Below are positions 12,304 to 26,700 of a stretch of 64,000 bases of DNA, piece after piece; position 1 is the stretch's first letter, and every line of letters starts with the position of its first letter. This stretch comes from Cliona cf. orientalis (taxonomy: Eukaryota > Porifera > Demospongiae > Clionaida > Clionaidae). The notes under the pieces are model-generated. The model was given only the letters and a program-made list of their open reading frames with translations. It did not search any database and had not been told where the DNA came from. The DNA is taken from positions 4,299,501 through 4,363,500 of the forward strand of contig OZ005699.1 of NCBI GenBank assembly GCA_963930775.1, given 5' to 3'. A program made the position numbers and the translations under genes.

Positions 12304-12627
12304 CAAGGGCGTAGACACAAATTATTTTCAAAGTGGGGGGGGGGGGGGGGGGGGGCTTTGTGACAACTGCGCGCAAAGCACGCGAAAATTTTTTGATCCT
12401 ATTGTGTCCAGAACGTTAAAAATGCATTAAAATCAGCTATTTCCAGCAATTATTTCCCAAATTTGTTGCATATCATTTTGGCTATCCAACTATGATTACA
12501 GTGAATACAACTAGAATTTCATCTAACTTTAACAATTCCATAATATTATATTATATAGTACATAAATTATTGCTCAAAAAGTGGGGGAGCTAAAGCCTCC
12601 CCAAGCCCCCACCTATCTACACCCTTG
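12304..12627. mobile_element. CAAGGG-ended foldback with poly-G run
   Basis: The left end CAAGGGCGTAGACA matches the complement of the right end (TATCTACACCCTTG) with two mismatches. A G21 homopolymer occupies 12335-12355. The same terminal hexamer CAAGGG starts the element inserted in the retrotransposon at 60508. No convincing target duplication. Homopolymer length may be an assembly artefact. Confidence 0.5.
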
Positions 12628-13717
12628 GTAATCTATGCACCAGTCCCCAACATTGAACTCTGAGTGCCAATTAAAAGTACGATTGGGAGCCCATGATCCA
12701 TAAAGTTTCTATGCAGTAGTTAGGCCATACCAAGTTAATTTTTTGTTTCTCGGATTCGGCGGGTCTGTTTTTGGCTAGTTTAAAAAATATATATAATTAA
12801 CATTCCTCACATTATAATAGTGATAGGCCAGGAATACTTGCTAGAAAGAGCACTCTTGGTCTGCTACTGATAGTGCTGTAAGCTAAACGATTGTCAAAAC
12901 TGCTCTGGAATGCAAGTAATCACTACTAAAATGATAGCTGGCTGTCTGTGGACTGGTGGTGTCTGCCTACTGCAGCGGCATGCATTTAATCTATATAGCT
13001 ATCAATTAAAGACCACTGGTTGTCTACTGCAGTGATAACCAATCGATTACTATATACGTAGAAATTTTGTCAGGAGAAAATTTTCACCAATTTCACCACC
13101 TGCTCTATGGCAGGATATGGCAACCTTAAGTTTTACTGCATTTTTTCAACAAATTTTTTCTGCAATATGAATTTTTCACCAGGTATGTATATGGTATTAT
13201 TGATTAAGTTTAGTTAACCAGGCTAGTGCTGTAATTTCATGTCATCTCAGTTTCTCAAAGGCTATAGAGGCTGGATAGCTAATAAGTGGAAATATACATC
13301 CAGCCCAACTCTGATGGAAAAATCTTAAGGCCATACCAATTTGATGTTTTGTTTCTCGGACAAACAGGAGCTGGAAACAGACCCGGCTGGTCGGCATGAA
13401 AAAAAAAACTAATGTGTGGCCTAGCAAATCACGAGCACAGTACCTACATAAGGCCATCACTTATAATAAAATATTTTCCCGTCCTCCGCCCACATGCTAT
13501 TTTGGCACCCGCCTCCTCACTTAGTTTCATTGGCCACACCCCTTGATTTGAGGCAGGTTTGGGGTGTGATCAGATTCTTGCATGCAAGCTCATGCTCAAA
13601 GTTACTGAGTTATATGCTAGCTAATAGCAGCAGAACAATAATATTATCAAAACAATAATAGAAAATATCCGCCCGCCCACATGGGTTGATGGCAAATCAG
13701 GGGATGGGAAACAAGTA

Positions 13718-14328
13718 CCGTATCCTCCCGAAAATAAGCCCCCTTCGAAAATAAGCCCCCTCCCCTCTTTGACCCTCAAGTTCTTGCACAGGTATGTTTC
13801 CCTCGATTATACCCCCCCCCCCCACCAAGTAGACTGCACACGTACACGCACGCGCAAGCGCGTATGTACGTACGTAACCCCGCCCTTCAATTAACTACGA
13901 GTACAAAGAGGAATCTTTTGTATATGGTGGTGGCTTTTAGAAAAGCCTGTTTTGACGTCATTCTGTTATGATGGCACTTCTAGCTTGGCGAAGACGCTTA
14001 TGAGCCGGTCAAGATGCTTTTGCTTTCCTCTGAAGACGTACACACACGGAACAAGTCCTTTCCCCACCGCCGATCGTCGTCTGTTACCGTCTAGATACTT
14101 GACAGGTCATCTCGCTGCTGCTCTTTTGGAGAAAAAAAAAACCCAGCAAACTCTGGATATTTCCCGCAGTACGTGACCAACAATGTTGTCGTCCTTCCAC
14201 ATGGCGACTGCAAAGGCCAAGGGGGGCTTATATTCGAGGGAAAGTGCATATTCGAAAATAAGCCCCCTCCCCAGTCTAGGTCATGTCTACTGCTGAAAAA
14301 GGGGGGGCTTATTTTCGGGAGGATACGG
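13718..14328. mobile_element. 611-bp MITE with CCGTATCC ends, TA duplication
   Basis: Inverted ends CCGTATCCTCCCGAAAATAA and the exact complement, with TA at 13716-13717 and 14329-14330. The motif 'gaaaataagccccc' repeats inside both ends. Short open frames inside are not gene-like. Confidence 0.85.
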
Positions 14329-14471
14329 TATATTACAAGTCATGGCCTAATATTATGCATAATACAATGAGAAATAATAGGGTTTAAAAACAATGTATGC
14401 AAAAGTAGTAGGCTACTATTTTAGACAGGATTTTTTGACAGCTTTAGCGAGTTTATACTGTGCACGGGTAT

Positions 14472-14784
14472 TTATATAGAGTCATCGTTAAGATCAACTT
14501 TTTCTTCATCTCCTTCCACTTTTGTGATGGTTTCATCTGCTTCTGTGGGTTGAGCAGCAGCAAAAGTAGGATTGTCAAACCCAACACATTCATAGTCATT
14601 GGATGATGCGGCAGCTGGAAGTACATCTGCTTCCATGGCTTTCTTTTCTGCCACTGGGGACTCATCTCGATCTCTCTGTGTAGCACTTGCTGTATTTCTC
14701 CTGAGAGGTAAGGGGGGTGGGGGTGCTGCTTCATAGCGGTCATGCAGTTCAAGTTGACCACCTTGGACATGATGATCACCATGC
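14472..14784 (-). other. Cytoplasmic tail exon of the giant receptor
   Basis: The last exon joins in phase (AG|G) after RRYEF. It has a proline patch [10 protein letters not shown] that fits a class II SH3-ligand pattern (PxxPxR), then [11 protein letters not shown], which contains a YxxV site and an NPxF site of the kind bound by PTB or clathrin-adaptor proteins. The C terminus is acidic ([12 protein letters not shown]). These motifs suggest endocytosis or signalling coupling; that is inference. Confidence 0.75.
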
Positions 14785-17700
14785 CTGTAAAACAATCAAT
14801 TATCAAAGTTCAACAGATAATATTACACTCCAAAGATAATATTATTATCATAATTATTGTTATACCTGAATTCATATCTCCTTCCTTTGTTGTGGCGGCG
14901 GTTGAAAATTTGAATGGCAATAATGACAATCAAAATCAGAACAACTGCTCCAGCTATGGCACCAACTATCGGTGCAACAATGTTCAATGTTGATGAGCTA
15001 CTTTCATCCACCTTTGGACCAGAAGTTGTGGACTCGATAGAAGTTGAAGACGGGCATATAGGATCACTGAGAGACTGCAGGAGAACTTGACACATAGCAT
15101 CAATGTTCAGGCTAACTCCTCCTACTGCCACTTTAGCTGTCTTACTCGTGACCCACTCCTGAAGGATGGATATGAACTCTGTATTACTAACAGCTGTTGT
15201 ACTGCTTAGTGTGGCTCTAAAGATGACATCATCTGAAATTTGTGGATCACAAGATAGTTGTGCAGCTGTGATGTAGGCTGCACTGACAGAACACTGGCAG
15301 CTCCGTTGTAACTCAGAGGCTACTTCTCCCGAGATGGATTGAAGTTTATCAACTGTGTCTCTAAGCTGTAGTACATAGAGAAGCATCAGTATCATTCCAA
15401 ATGCTTAGATAATGTACACCTACCCTCCATGTATTGCAGCTAACTACTCCTTGCATTCTCAACTGTAAGATAGAGCTGGGTGGAGCTGTGATAAAAAGTG
15501 AGCATTAATTTGGTGATAAAAAACAGAAAAGGATGCTACCAGATGTTTACTTACCATTAACTGTGATGGGAGGACTGCTAATTCCTTGTCCTACTGCTGT
15601 GCTTGCACTGACTGTAATTGAGTATGAGTTTATGAATCCCAAACCACCAATGACTTTGTAAGAATCCTCGGGTTGAGCAAACTCCAGCATCACCTCTTTT
15701 CTTCGACGGGACTCTAGAGTATCATATGCCACTGTGTAACCTGTGACCACCCCTCTGGCTTCCTCCAATGACAGCTTAACCCATGTGATGTTCATATGAG
15801 TGACATTCAGACGACTGCCATCCACATTTTTAGGAGCAGAGTTGGGGGCTGAATGATGTTATATATCACGCAGTGTATTCTTAAACTCTATTATGCATTT
15901 GACTCACTTCCTTCCTCTGTGAATATCCAGTTGCTAGTAAGAGGACCAAACCCAGCTGAAGTGCTTGCTTTTATTGAGACATTGTAGGGAATGAATTTGT
16001 CTAATAAGAAACAAACATTAATTTTAATACTGGCATCATTGGTGATATTTTATTTACTGAGATTGGGCACCACAATAGAATTCTGATCTCCAGGGATGCT
16101 TGCTTGGAAAATAGTGTCAGTACTAGTCTCGACTTGCATGCTGTAGACCTGAATAGCTCCATTAGCTGGCTCAGGCTCACTCCATGAAATCTGCAGGACT
16201 GTAGCTGAAATCTTGGTGAAGCTCAATGCAGCAATAGGACCAGGAACTGTGTTAAAGATAGTCACAATCAAACATGCAAGCATAAATTTTGAAAGAGAAA
16301 TAACATTATTTAGTTACCATCATCTGGTGTAGTGATAAGTTGAAATGCTGGCGGTCCACTTCCACCAGCAGTAGAAGCATACACACTACAGTTGTACAGT
16401 GAGCCAGCACTGAACCCAGTGATAGTGTAGGGACCTGTGCCTGTGTATGTTGATGGGAGGTTCAACACAGATTCATCTGGTTGGCAGGTAAGGGTGTAAG
16501 ATGTGATAACTCCATTTTGTGTTTCCGCTGTTGGAGGGTTCCATGAAAAACTTAAAGAGTATGGACTAACAATAGTAGCTGAAAATTCTGTTGGAGGGCT
16601 GCTGGGGCCTACAATTTAAGACAATCATATCATAGTAACGAGGTGTGCCTGTTTGCTTACCAGCTTCAGAGGTCATGAACATCATAACTGCAGTTGTTGT
16701 CTCTACATATGTATTCACACTATGAAGTTGATAGTAGTAGACAGTGTTTGGAGTCAGTGCTTGTAAAGAAATTTCATAGGTTATATTAGAAGCAGAGATG
16801 TCAGCAATTGAGTTCAGGGAAGGGCTTCTCAGATCAAGCATTTCTCTAACAGTTCCATAGTAGATGGTATATTGTTCTGGAGTATAGGCTAGGTGATATA
16901 TCACCCACTGCACTGTGACTGAGCTAGAAGAAGTATTCACTATCTGCACAGCACTGGGCTGGGCTGGAGCTCTAGGTCCTATATTTAGAACCACAAGGTA
17001 GAACTATGACACAACTGCACACTACAAATTACCAGTAACCTACCTTCAATAGTTGCTACTCCAGAAGTGAAAGCAGAGATGTCCAACCCTCCTGGTACAG
17101 ATATTGTGACAGTACAGTAGTATGTATATGTCCCAATGGTAGGCCCATTCACAGTAAGTTCACTTGTGCTTTCAGGCATGGCAGTATTGAGATTAGCTAT
17201 TAAAACGGTATCTCCATTATCAGCTATAATGTTGCTTCCATTTCTCCACACAAATGTTTTCTCCAGAATCACATCTGCAGGAACATTTGCAATGCACCTC
17301 AGTGTGAAGGTGTTGTAGGGAAGGATGTCTAGAGCAGTAACAGCTGGTGGGCGCATTTCAGCCACAAGCGTTGGAACTGTCCATGTGCATACAATGGTAG
17401 TATTAATCGTTATTGTACATAGCTAGCTGGTAACTCACATATAGCACGTAGAGACACATTATTGGAAGAGGATCCACTATTCAGAACAAAACTAAGATCC
17501 ATAGCTGATTCAACAGCTACTTCACACATGTAGAGGCCATCATCACTATTTAGTTGCAAGGGGCTGAAGATCAACTGAGCTTGATACTGATTGGGAACAT
17601 TTGTTTGAATTGAATCTGATATCCTCCTCAGAGATGAGTCTTCAAGCAAAGCTCCATTCTTCCTCCACACTGAAGTTACAACAACCTCACTATCCACTGC

Positions 17701-20700
17701 ACTGCTTAGCTGGATGGTGCAGTTGAGCATAAGAAGACTCCCAGCATACACTGGAGCAGCTGGTGGTAACACTGATAGTGTAGGTGGGGGAACTACACAA
17801 CGAAAATGCAAATTGTACGTAATCAAAAATGCCATTTTGAATTTCTTACTTTGTACAGAAACGTTTGCTGTTCTTATAGTAGACTGTTGTACCGTTTGAT
17901 AGGGAGAGCTTACAGTTGCCTGGCAGGTATACGTTCCTCCATGGGAAGTCAAAAGTGGACTGAATTGTATGCTGTATGTGGTCAGTCTTGACGGATTTCC
18001 AATGATTGGTTGATTTCCAACTATTAGCTCCCCTCCAGTTGAAAGGATGTTCCCTTGAGGTGAGAGCCATCTAATCTGAGGTTCTGATGTCAGGCCATCA
18101 GGGGTAGTCACTCTGCAGAGAAGAGAGAATATTTGCCCTGCAACGGACATACCACTTGTGATGATGTTAATGTCAGGGGGAAGAACATCTGCAAGAAAAA
18201 AAAATACAGCAGTTATACTGTATTCCAAGTAATATCTAGAATCTAACCATATTCTCTTGCTCTTCCCATTGCTGGCTCACTCAGTGGACCTTCTCCGGCA
18301 TCAGTGCTGGCAGATACCTGCACTATGACAAGCTGGTAAGGTTGTAAGTTGGTAATCGTGTAATTTGTAGTGGATGCATCAGATTGCAGTACTGCTATAG
18401 GAGATCCATCTGAATAGTTAATATAAAGACTATAGCTGGTAATGATGCCATTTGGAGTTGATGGCATGATCCATGTGACAAGTACAGAAGATGGACTGCT
18501 TCCTGCTACCTGGACATTCACAGGAGAGTCTCCTGGTACTGTAAGGTATTATAATCTTATGATGGTATGGCTGTATCTTAAAATGTAGCGTTTACCATCA
18601 CTAGCTGTAGTGAAGTTCAACATGGCACCAGGACCATCACCTCCGCTAGTAGTAGCAAAAACACTACAGATATAGAATGAATAGGGATGTAGAGCTTCAA
18701 ATGTGGTGGTAAGGCTAGTGGTTGTGGTAGCATTGACCGGAACACCATCGCTGTCACTACAACCAACTGTATATGATGTGATGATGCCATTTCTTCCATC
18801 TTCATTGGGTTGATCCCAAGACAATGTGACACTCCTAGACCCTATGCTCATAACCGAAAAGGAGTCTGGTTGTACTGTGGGTGCTATGAAGTATAAAAAC
18901 GAAGTGTATTATCAATCATGGCATTTGGTTGGTACATCTAACAAAATACCTCCTTCAGTAGTTTGGAATGTTTCAATAGCAGTCTCAGTTGTTGTGAAAG
19001 AGTTGCTGGCATCAATTCTGTAGTAGTACTGAGTGAAGGGATGGAGGCCAGTGATGGTTATTGAGTATGCCATATTGGTGCTAGTGAGATTTGTGGCTCC
19101 TTCTACAGCATCACTTCTCTGATCAAGGGTGTCATTGCTCAAACCATACACAATAAAGTAGCTCTCAGGTGTATATGCAGTTGCTGTCACTATCCAGTTA
19201 ATAGTTGCTTGCACTGCACCCACTGTGCTGCTAAGAATGATAGCCACATTTGGAGCAGTGGGACCTACAGAGAGATAGATAGTAATACTGCATACCTCAG
19301 GTTTAGTCATAGGAATAGCGACTCAAATGCATTGCCATTACTATACTGACCTCTGATGGTAACTGTTGCACTCTGATTACTCATCACTGTGTTGGATTCA
19401 GGAACACTGACTGAGGCAATGCAAGTATAAACTCCTGAGCTCACAGTTGTGGCAGAATTGACTGTGAGTGTGCTAGACTTCTCTGCACCACGACTGACCT
19501 CCTCCACCGAAATGGATATACCAGCAATGCTATTATCCAATTGCATCTCATTGTGGTACCAGCTTAGGTCAAGCGCTGGAAGAATACTGCCTGGTTTCCT
19601 AGCCATACACACCAGAGTGAAAGTGTTGAACGGATCAACATCAAGACCGGAATACAACAATGGTGAAACAGTAGTAGTTATTAATGGATCTGTGACATGA
19701 ATAAGAATGACAGAGTAATAAAAACTATGTTTCCATGGTATCACCTACCTATCACAGTGAATGTGAATATTGCAGTCCTTGTTACATTTGTGATGTAACC
19801 TGTGGCTTCAGTTGGGTAGAGAGTAGCTGTGCACATGTAGTTGCCACTGTCAGCTGTACTGCTAAGTGTATCATACTGAAGTATTGCTTGATAGCGGGAA
19901 TCACCCATCATGACCGGCTGCAATACTCTTCTACGAACAGTTCCATTCACATTCATTCCGTTAATCAACCACATCACTTCCACAGCAACAGCAGTATCAA
20001 CAGTGTCATCAAAGTCTATTGTACATCTTAGCTCTGCAGGCATTCCAGCAATGTTGGCATCAGACTGAGGGCCACTTATTTCAAGGTATGGTGATGGAAC
20101 TGCAAAAAATAGTTTATTAAGTGAAAATACTGGAACTTCCTATTATCTATTACTTTGCACAGTAATGTCAAGTGGCACAGAGTTCATCTGTTGCACTGAG
20201 AGCTCCACAATTGAAATTGATGTAGTACAAAAGTATTGTCCACTATGAGATGTAAAGAGTGGGTTAAACATCAGTGCCAGTGATGTGTTAGAGCCAGACA
20301 TCAGTGAAGTGTCTGACTGTAGAGGATTTCCTTCAGGATCAGTCCAAGAGGTAGCCACCACTACACTGTCACTCAAGCCAGCAACAACAGTACTAGTGCA
20401 TGTTACAGTGAAATTCTCTCCAGCAAGGGAGCTTCCCCCACTGACAATTGAAATCATGGGCGCTGGTAATGCTGATGGAAAAGCATAATGTATGCACTCT
20501 AATTACTGCAATTTATCATCGATACAGTACTTACCTTCAATTGTTACAGCAATTTGACGAGTGGCACCAGCGAATTGCACAAACTGACTAGACATGATGA
20601 CTGGCTGACAACTATATTGTCCACTGTCCATAGTGTCACTAACAGGACTAATGTAGACTGTTGTTTGGAAAGCCGATGGTCTAATTGCAGAGGCTGCTGA

Positions 20701-23700
20701 GATATTAATACGGCTGCCATTGGTGATCACTTCTCCTCCTCTACTCCAGATACTGTTCAACTCCACTGCAGTATCTACAAAACTTGTCAGTTGAAATAAG
20801 CAGGCTAGCTGCAGGCTTGTTCCAGTATAGAGAGGTCGATTGGGAAGGCCACTGATGCTTACAACAGGAGCTGGAACTATAATGAGAATAATATTATAAT
20901 ATTTTGCTTATTATGACTGTAGATACAATTAGTATTCCCACCTAGGAATAGACCTACCTTGAGCAATTATATCTTGGAGAGCTAAAACAGTGTACATCAA
21001 GTCACTTGATACTAGCTCTCCTTGGCATGTGTACTGCCCAGCATTAGAAGTGTACAAAGCAGAAAAGCGAACACTTATCATTGTTGTAGCTCCAAAAGAT
21101 ATAGGAACTCCTACAGTCACACTTCCATTGCTTGTCAGTTGTGTTCCATTGGGCCCAATCCACTGAATAACTATGTTTCCAGTTGCATTATTGACCCTTG
21201 TCACAGAACATATCAATGTAAGAGGCTCTCCAACAATTGAGCTGCCTTCAGCACTCACAGACCCCAGCAGAACTGCATCATGAGATAATTCATAAATTCT
21301 AATCACCTCCTTAAGGTGACCATTAAAATTTTTGTGGATACTATTATGTTTAATATCACCTGCTAAATTAATTATGCACTATAAATTGACCATTTCCGAG
21401 TACAAATCGCAAGATTCAGTACTTATAAAAGGAAAAATCACAGTATGTTGCAAATATTAACTGTGGCTGCTTAAAATCTATTCCTCAGAACTTTTTTATC
21501 CTAGCAAAACCCTGTAATCTACTATAGATGCTAGTTACTATCATCATCCCATTACAATGTTATACCTGGCTGAGGGGTCAGTAGATTGTGAATCACACTT
21601 GAATTTGTTCCATTGATGTTTGTTGCAATCACTTTGTAGTAATAGCGCGTATTTGATTGAAGATTCCTCAGAGTTACTGAGTAGACTTGACTAATAGCCA
21701 TTATGTCAGTGGAGCCAACTACTACTTCACTTGTATAGTTCAGCATAGTACGGTCCGTCCCATAAGTTACTGTGTAAGTCTCTGGAGTGTAGGCTACTAC
21801 TGGTACAAGCCACTCTATCACTGCAATTTCTGAGCTCAGTGTTGTGTGCACAACATCAATTGGTTGCACTGGAGCTGACGAACCTAAAGTAGACATTATC
21901 GATAAGGCAACATTATTGTACTTTGAAATTTACACAATCTTACCTTTGACTATAACTTCAGCTGTCTGTGAGTATGAGATCACTGGATCTCCAGGCACGC
22001 GAAGACTACCACTGCATGTGTATCTCCACCTACCAGCTGTCATTGCATACACTGAGAGTTGGCTAGTACTTGCCGAGTTCTGTAGGCCATTGTTGGTGAT
22101 GTTTATGTTGGTTTCATCATGACTCAGAGGCTGAACCACTTCAGAAGGAGAGGTTTGTCTCCAGATAATGGTCTTTGGTATGGTTACAGTTGATGGTTGA
22201 GTCACATTACAGTTGATTAAAATGAGATTGTAGGGAGAAACATCAAGCACAGTTGAAGTGGTAGGGTTTATATTAATGACCAAAGTAGGACCTAATAAGT
22301 ACAGTGAGACGAGATAAAATCTTAAAATGACCAAATATTATAATATTTACACCTGATAATTATGTTGAATAAGTGAATTGGATCAACAATTCTTACTTTG
22401 AGGAGTAACAGCCTCCATGTTAGAGTGAACAATCCTCTGCACGTACAATAATGATGGGCTAGTATCAACCACCACTCGACAGGTATATGTTCCAGTATCT
22501 GAAGTGACGCTGAGGGTACTGAAATCCACACTGGCTAGATAAAGATGTGAAGACATTGACTGCTGTGATACATTTGAAATGGACACACGGTCATCACTTC
22601 TGAGTGTTACTCCTGATTTCACCCACTCAACATCCACTAGATATGGAACATCAAGTGCAGAGTCAACCTCAATTGTACACCTCAGTGATAAGCCACTTCC
22701 GGAATAAAATGGACCACTCTCAGGGACTGTGGAAATTTCAATCATTGGACGTGGAACTAATGGGGAAGGAAAGAGAATTATTATCATCAGCAACTCACTT
22801 CCAGCAAAGCATGGGAGTTACTGGGTAAGTTACCACTTTAGGGTTACCAATAGCATTATACAACTAGATCTCTGTAGAGCACATACCCCATGCGCTGCAT
22901 CTGCATCCTGCAGTGCATCTGTCTGCACAGAGTTGAGAGCTATGGCACTATAAGCGTTCGCTTGTTGACGACCTTTACCTACATACTACTGTAAATCGCG
23001 AATATTTCGTGTCTAAAATATTTCATGCGATAATTTTTCGTGTTAAATAATTTTCGGACAAACGACCCTGTACCGCATTGTCGTTAATATTGCGCATGTA
23101 TTTCGTGCGTTTAATTTTCACACAAGCCATGCTATCCGAAATTTTTTAACATCGAAATATTCGCGATTTACGGTATGTTACGTTGTGTGCGTGAGCAGAA
23201 AGCACAAGAGGTACGGTTAATAGGCGTGACCAATAAAAACGCAGTTTTGTGATGCTTATCAAACGATGTGAAGCGTAATGAAGCAAATTTTTTAACAGTT
23301 TCAACAGTTGAGTTGTGCTTACGAGTCGCTCAGGTCCCTAGATCTCGAGATCTGGTGATTTTTGTGCTGATGGACAGAACTGATCATATGCTGTACATGT
23401 GCATGCGGGGTAAATATTGATAATGACAATCTCTCACTTTGAACTATGACAGTAGATGTTGCAGTTGAATTCAGAGGTAGAGATAGAATAGAGGATGTAA
23501 TAAGAGACACAAGGCACATATATACTCCACTATGTGATGTCTGAAGCGGATCAAATTCCAAGGAGGCAGAATAGATTGTTGTGCTTTCAGCATTTGTGCA
23601 GTTAGTTTGACCACTGATCTCCATACCATTGGGATTACGCCAGGTGATCTCAGGCACAACTGACAGAGCATCTTGCTGTGTCACACTGCAGGAAATGACA

Positions 23701-26700
23701 TACTCTTGTCCAGCAACACCTGTTCCTTCACTTGACGTAGACACATTTACAGCAGATACTGGCACTAGAAAATAATAGATATCATGAAATTACCACACTT
23801 CACCAAAGACCATTTGCATAATTGAGATCATACTATCATCCCAAAAGTTTACTTTTGATCATACCTGTAACTGCAATGGTCATGTTTCTCTCTTGTGTAC
23901 CATATGGTGTTGTGATCCTGCACACATAGAGCCTGTTGTGCAGGCTATCATTCACTGCAGGAATAATGAGCGTAGCCTGACTGGCTTCAGCTTCTGCCAC
24001 CACTTGATCATCAAATAGCCACTCAGCAAAAAGAATATTGAGATCAGAAAAACATGTGAACTGTGCACTACTGCCTAATACAAGAGGCCCTTCATCTCCA
24101 GTTATCTGTATACCTGTAGTATACCAAAAGTTGTGACAGAACAGGAACTCGTCTGCACATTACATAATAGAATCTAACCTTGAACATTCAGAGATACAAC
24201 ATTAGAGAGACCAGCAGAGTTCAGGACATTGCAAGAGTATGTACCAACCAGCCCATCAAGATCAATGATTATCTCAGCAAGGTTATCATATGTTGCAGTT
24301 ACTCCATCTCTTAATATTTGAAAGAGAGGATAGTCAGAGAGGAGCTCACTATCCTTGGTCCATATGACAGTGGCAGCAGGAGAGCCCGTGGACGTACAAT
24401 TGAGTGTAAATACAGAATTGTTTGAGTTGGCTACTGCCAGTGAGGAGACAGTTGGTGCCACTGTAAAGGATTAGAGTGTCACATGAAGTAGTAATGCATG
24501 ATACAATCTGATGCCCTCACCAGAAGAGCCTCTGAGGTATATTCCAATACGCAGATATTCGTAGTCATCACTTTCATTGGGAATCTTGCATGTATATACA
24601 CCCTCATGGCCAGCCATGATGGAAGGATTAGTGATGGGGGTCTCAACAGTCATTTGTCCAGGGTTGTTATTATCACCAAAGATCACATCAAAGGGATCGC
24701 TCTGAATGGTGGTTAAGATTGTTTCATCTGGACCAATCCACTGTCCAACAGCAGATCCACTAGAACCAGATAGACAGAGCAGCTGGGGGATCCGCCCATC
24801 AGAGCTGGCTTCCAGGATGGAGTTGTTGACAATGCGACCAACTCCTCCACCAACATAGAATCCAGCACCTATACAGTGACATCAATTGATTAACATTTAT
24901 CATAATAATTACTATCCATAATATTTGTTATGTAAGTTGTCCAATTTCTGAAATGGAACAGTTTCAATGCATATGAAAGAATGATTCGACTCTAGCTGTC
25001 TATATATGGTTCCTCGAGATATCTACACGATTTTTATTTGTGTTTTGTACATTGTACAATGTAGTGCACGATAAAGTTATGTGGTACACATTTAGTGACC
25101 GGCATTTAAATATTTCCAAAGACAGAACGTTGCTTTACGGTAATAAATTCTTTGTTCGAGATGGTATAATATGCTATACCCATAAATTCAATGTGCTACT
25201 CAGTTAACTTACCTACAACTTGAACCTGAGAGGAATCACTGCCATTGTTGCCTGCATTATCTGTAACTGTGCAAGTGTAGAGTCCTGAATCTGTTGATCT
25301 CAATGCATCGCGAGTAATAGTTTGAGTGATTGGATTGATGTTGTTCAATATGCAATTTCCTGTACAGTTCGATGACCACTGGTAGGTGTACACTCCTGTC
25401 CCTCCAGTAGCTTGGCAAGTAAGAGATAAGAATTCTGCAGCATTAATATGTGGACCCACAGGCATGCTAGCAATGAACACGCTGAGATCATCAGCTGCAG
25501 TTGACAAAATGATACTGAAATTTCTATAATAATGTATTACTACTGAACATTAAACTTACACACAATATTGAGTATGATGCTAGTGGAAGCAGTCAAAGGT
25601 GTTTGTAGTGCTAGGGAGTAGAGAGTGACTTGACAGGTGTACTGGCCACTGTGGGACACTCTCAGGATATTAAACTCAAGTGGCAATGTAGAGGCTGTTG
25701 GACGTCCAACAGAAATCCCATCTCTGTTAACTATCCGTTCACCATGTGAATCATACCAGGTAAGAATAGGCGTGGACTGAATACCCTGCTCTAGTACTGC
25801 TTCACATACAATGCTGTACATTGCCCCAGCAACTTCATTGCCAACAGTCATGATAGATGCTCTCACTGCATCTTCTGGTACTATAATAGATTAAGAAAGA
25901 CTTATGCAAGGGAGAAATGATGTTATGGATCAGTAATGTAAGCCTGTTGACATCATGGCTTATTATAACATTATACTTACTCTCTACTGTGATTGTTATC
26001 CTCCTTTCAAGCATTCCGTATGCTGTTATAGCCCTGCAGGAGTACTCTCTGTTATGGAGGTAGTCAAATACTGGATTAAACGTCAGATCCACTTGTTGGC
26101 TATTGGAAGTTTCCACTACATCACCATTAAACACCCACTGTATGCTCTGAATGCTCAAATCACTAATACATGAGATGGTGGCATTCTGACCAACTCTAAC
26201 ATTTGTGTTTCCAGCAAATATTAGTCCTAAATAAGAGAGATACATAATATTATCATCATGATGAATCTTCGTTGGTTATACACATGCTTTATTAATTACA
26301 GCTAGCTGACCTTGAATAGTAAGCATTTGTGTAGCAGGCTCACTGACTGAATTGTTAACAGAACATGTGTAGACACCTACAACATCTGAGGGCTGTGTGT
26401 ATACTCTGAGAAGGTTGCTATACATTGCAGCTACACCATCTCGAAGGATCTGGACAACTTCAAAAGTGTCATTGGCTACTACAGCTTCACCATCCTTTGT
26501 CCATATCACATTGGTCGCAGGTGACCCGGCAGTAGTACAGTTCAAAGTAAACACTGCACCTGCACTCTCTTCCATTGAAGTTATCCTGACAGGAGCTATG
26601 GTGTGATTGATTTTGATCATCATGAGAATCATCCATGGGGTATTGATATTATATCTTACTTATTAGTGCTGGCAAGTAGATGCCCACTAGCAGGGAACGA

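Larger units (their letters stand above)
12006..14471. other. Intergenic region between LIG4 start and receptor 3' end
   Basis: No supported exon. It holds the LIG4 upstream region, a 13-bp-arm hairpin (12053-12088), a CAAGGG-ended element with a G21 run (12304-12627), two diverged copies of an AGGCCATACCAA...TTTGTTTCTCGG repeat (about 12722 and 13330), AT-rich DNA, and the 611-bp MITE at 13718-14328. I saw no clear AATAAA signal downstream of the receptor stop codon. Confidence 0.6.

Noticed and set aside
12335-12355. Run of 21 G as a possible G-quadruplex regulatory element
   Set aside because: It lies inside a CAAGGG-ended repeat, and homopolymer length is unreliable in assemblies; no gene context supports a role.
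13952-14370. Two plus-strand open frames of 65-74 codons
   Set aside because: Both lie in or across the 611-bp MITE at 13718-14328 and look like chance frames in repeat sequence.
22383-22453. A possible second signal peptide ([14 protein letters not shown]) near an Ig exon, which would split the receptor gene
   Set aside because: The hydrophobic stretch is translated intron just before the acceptor of the Ig exon at about 22757; the same artefact appears before several Ig exons.
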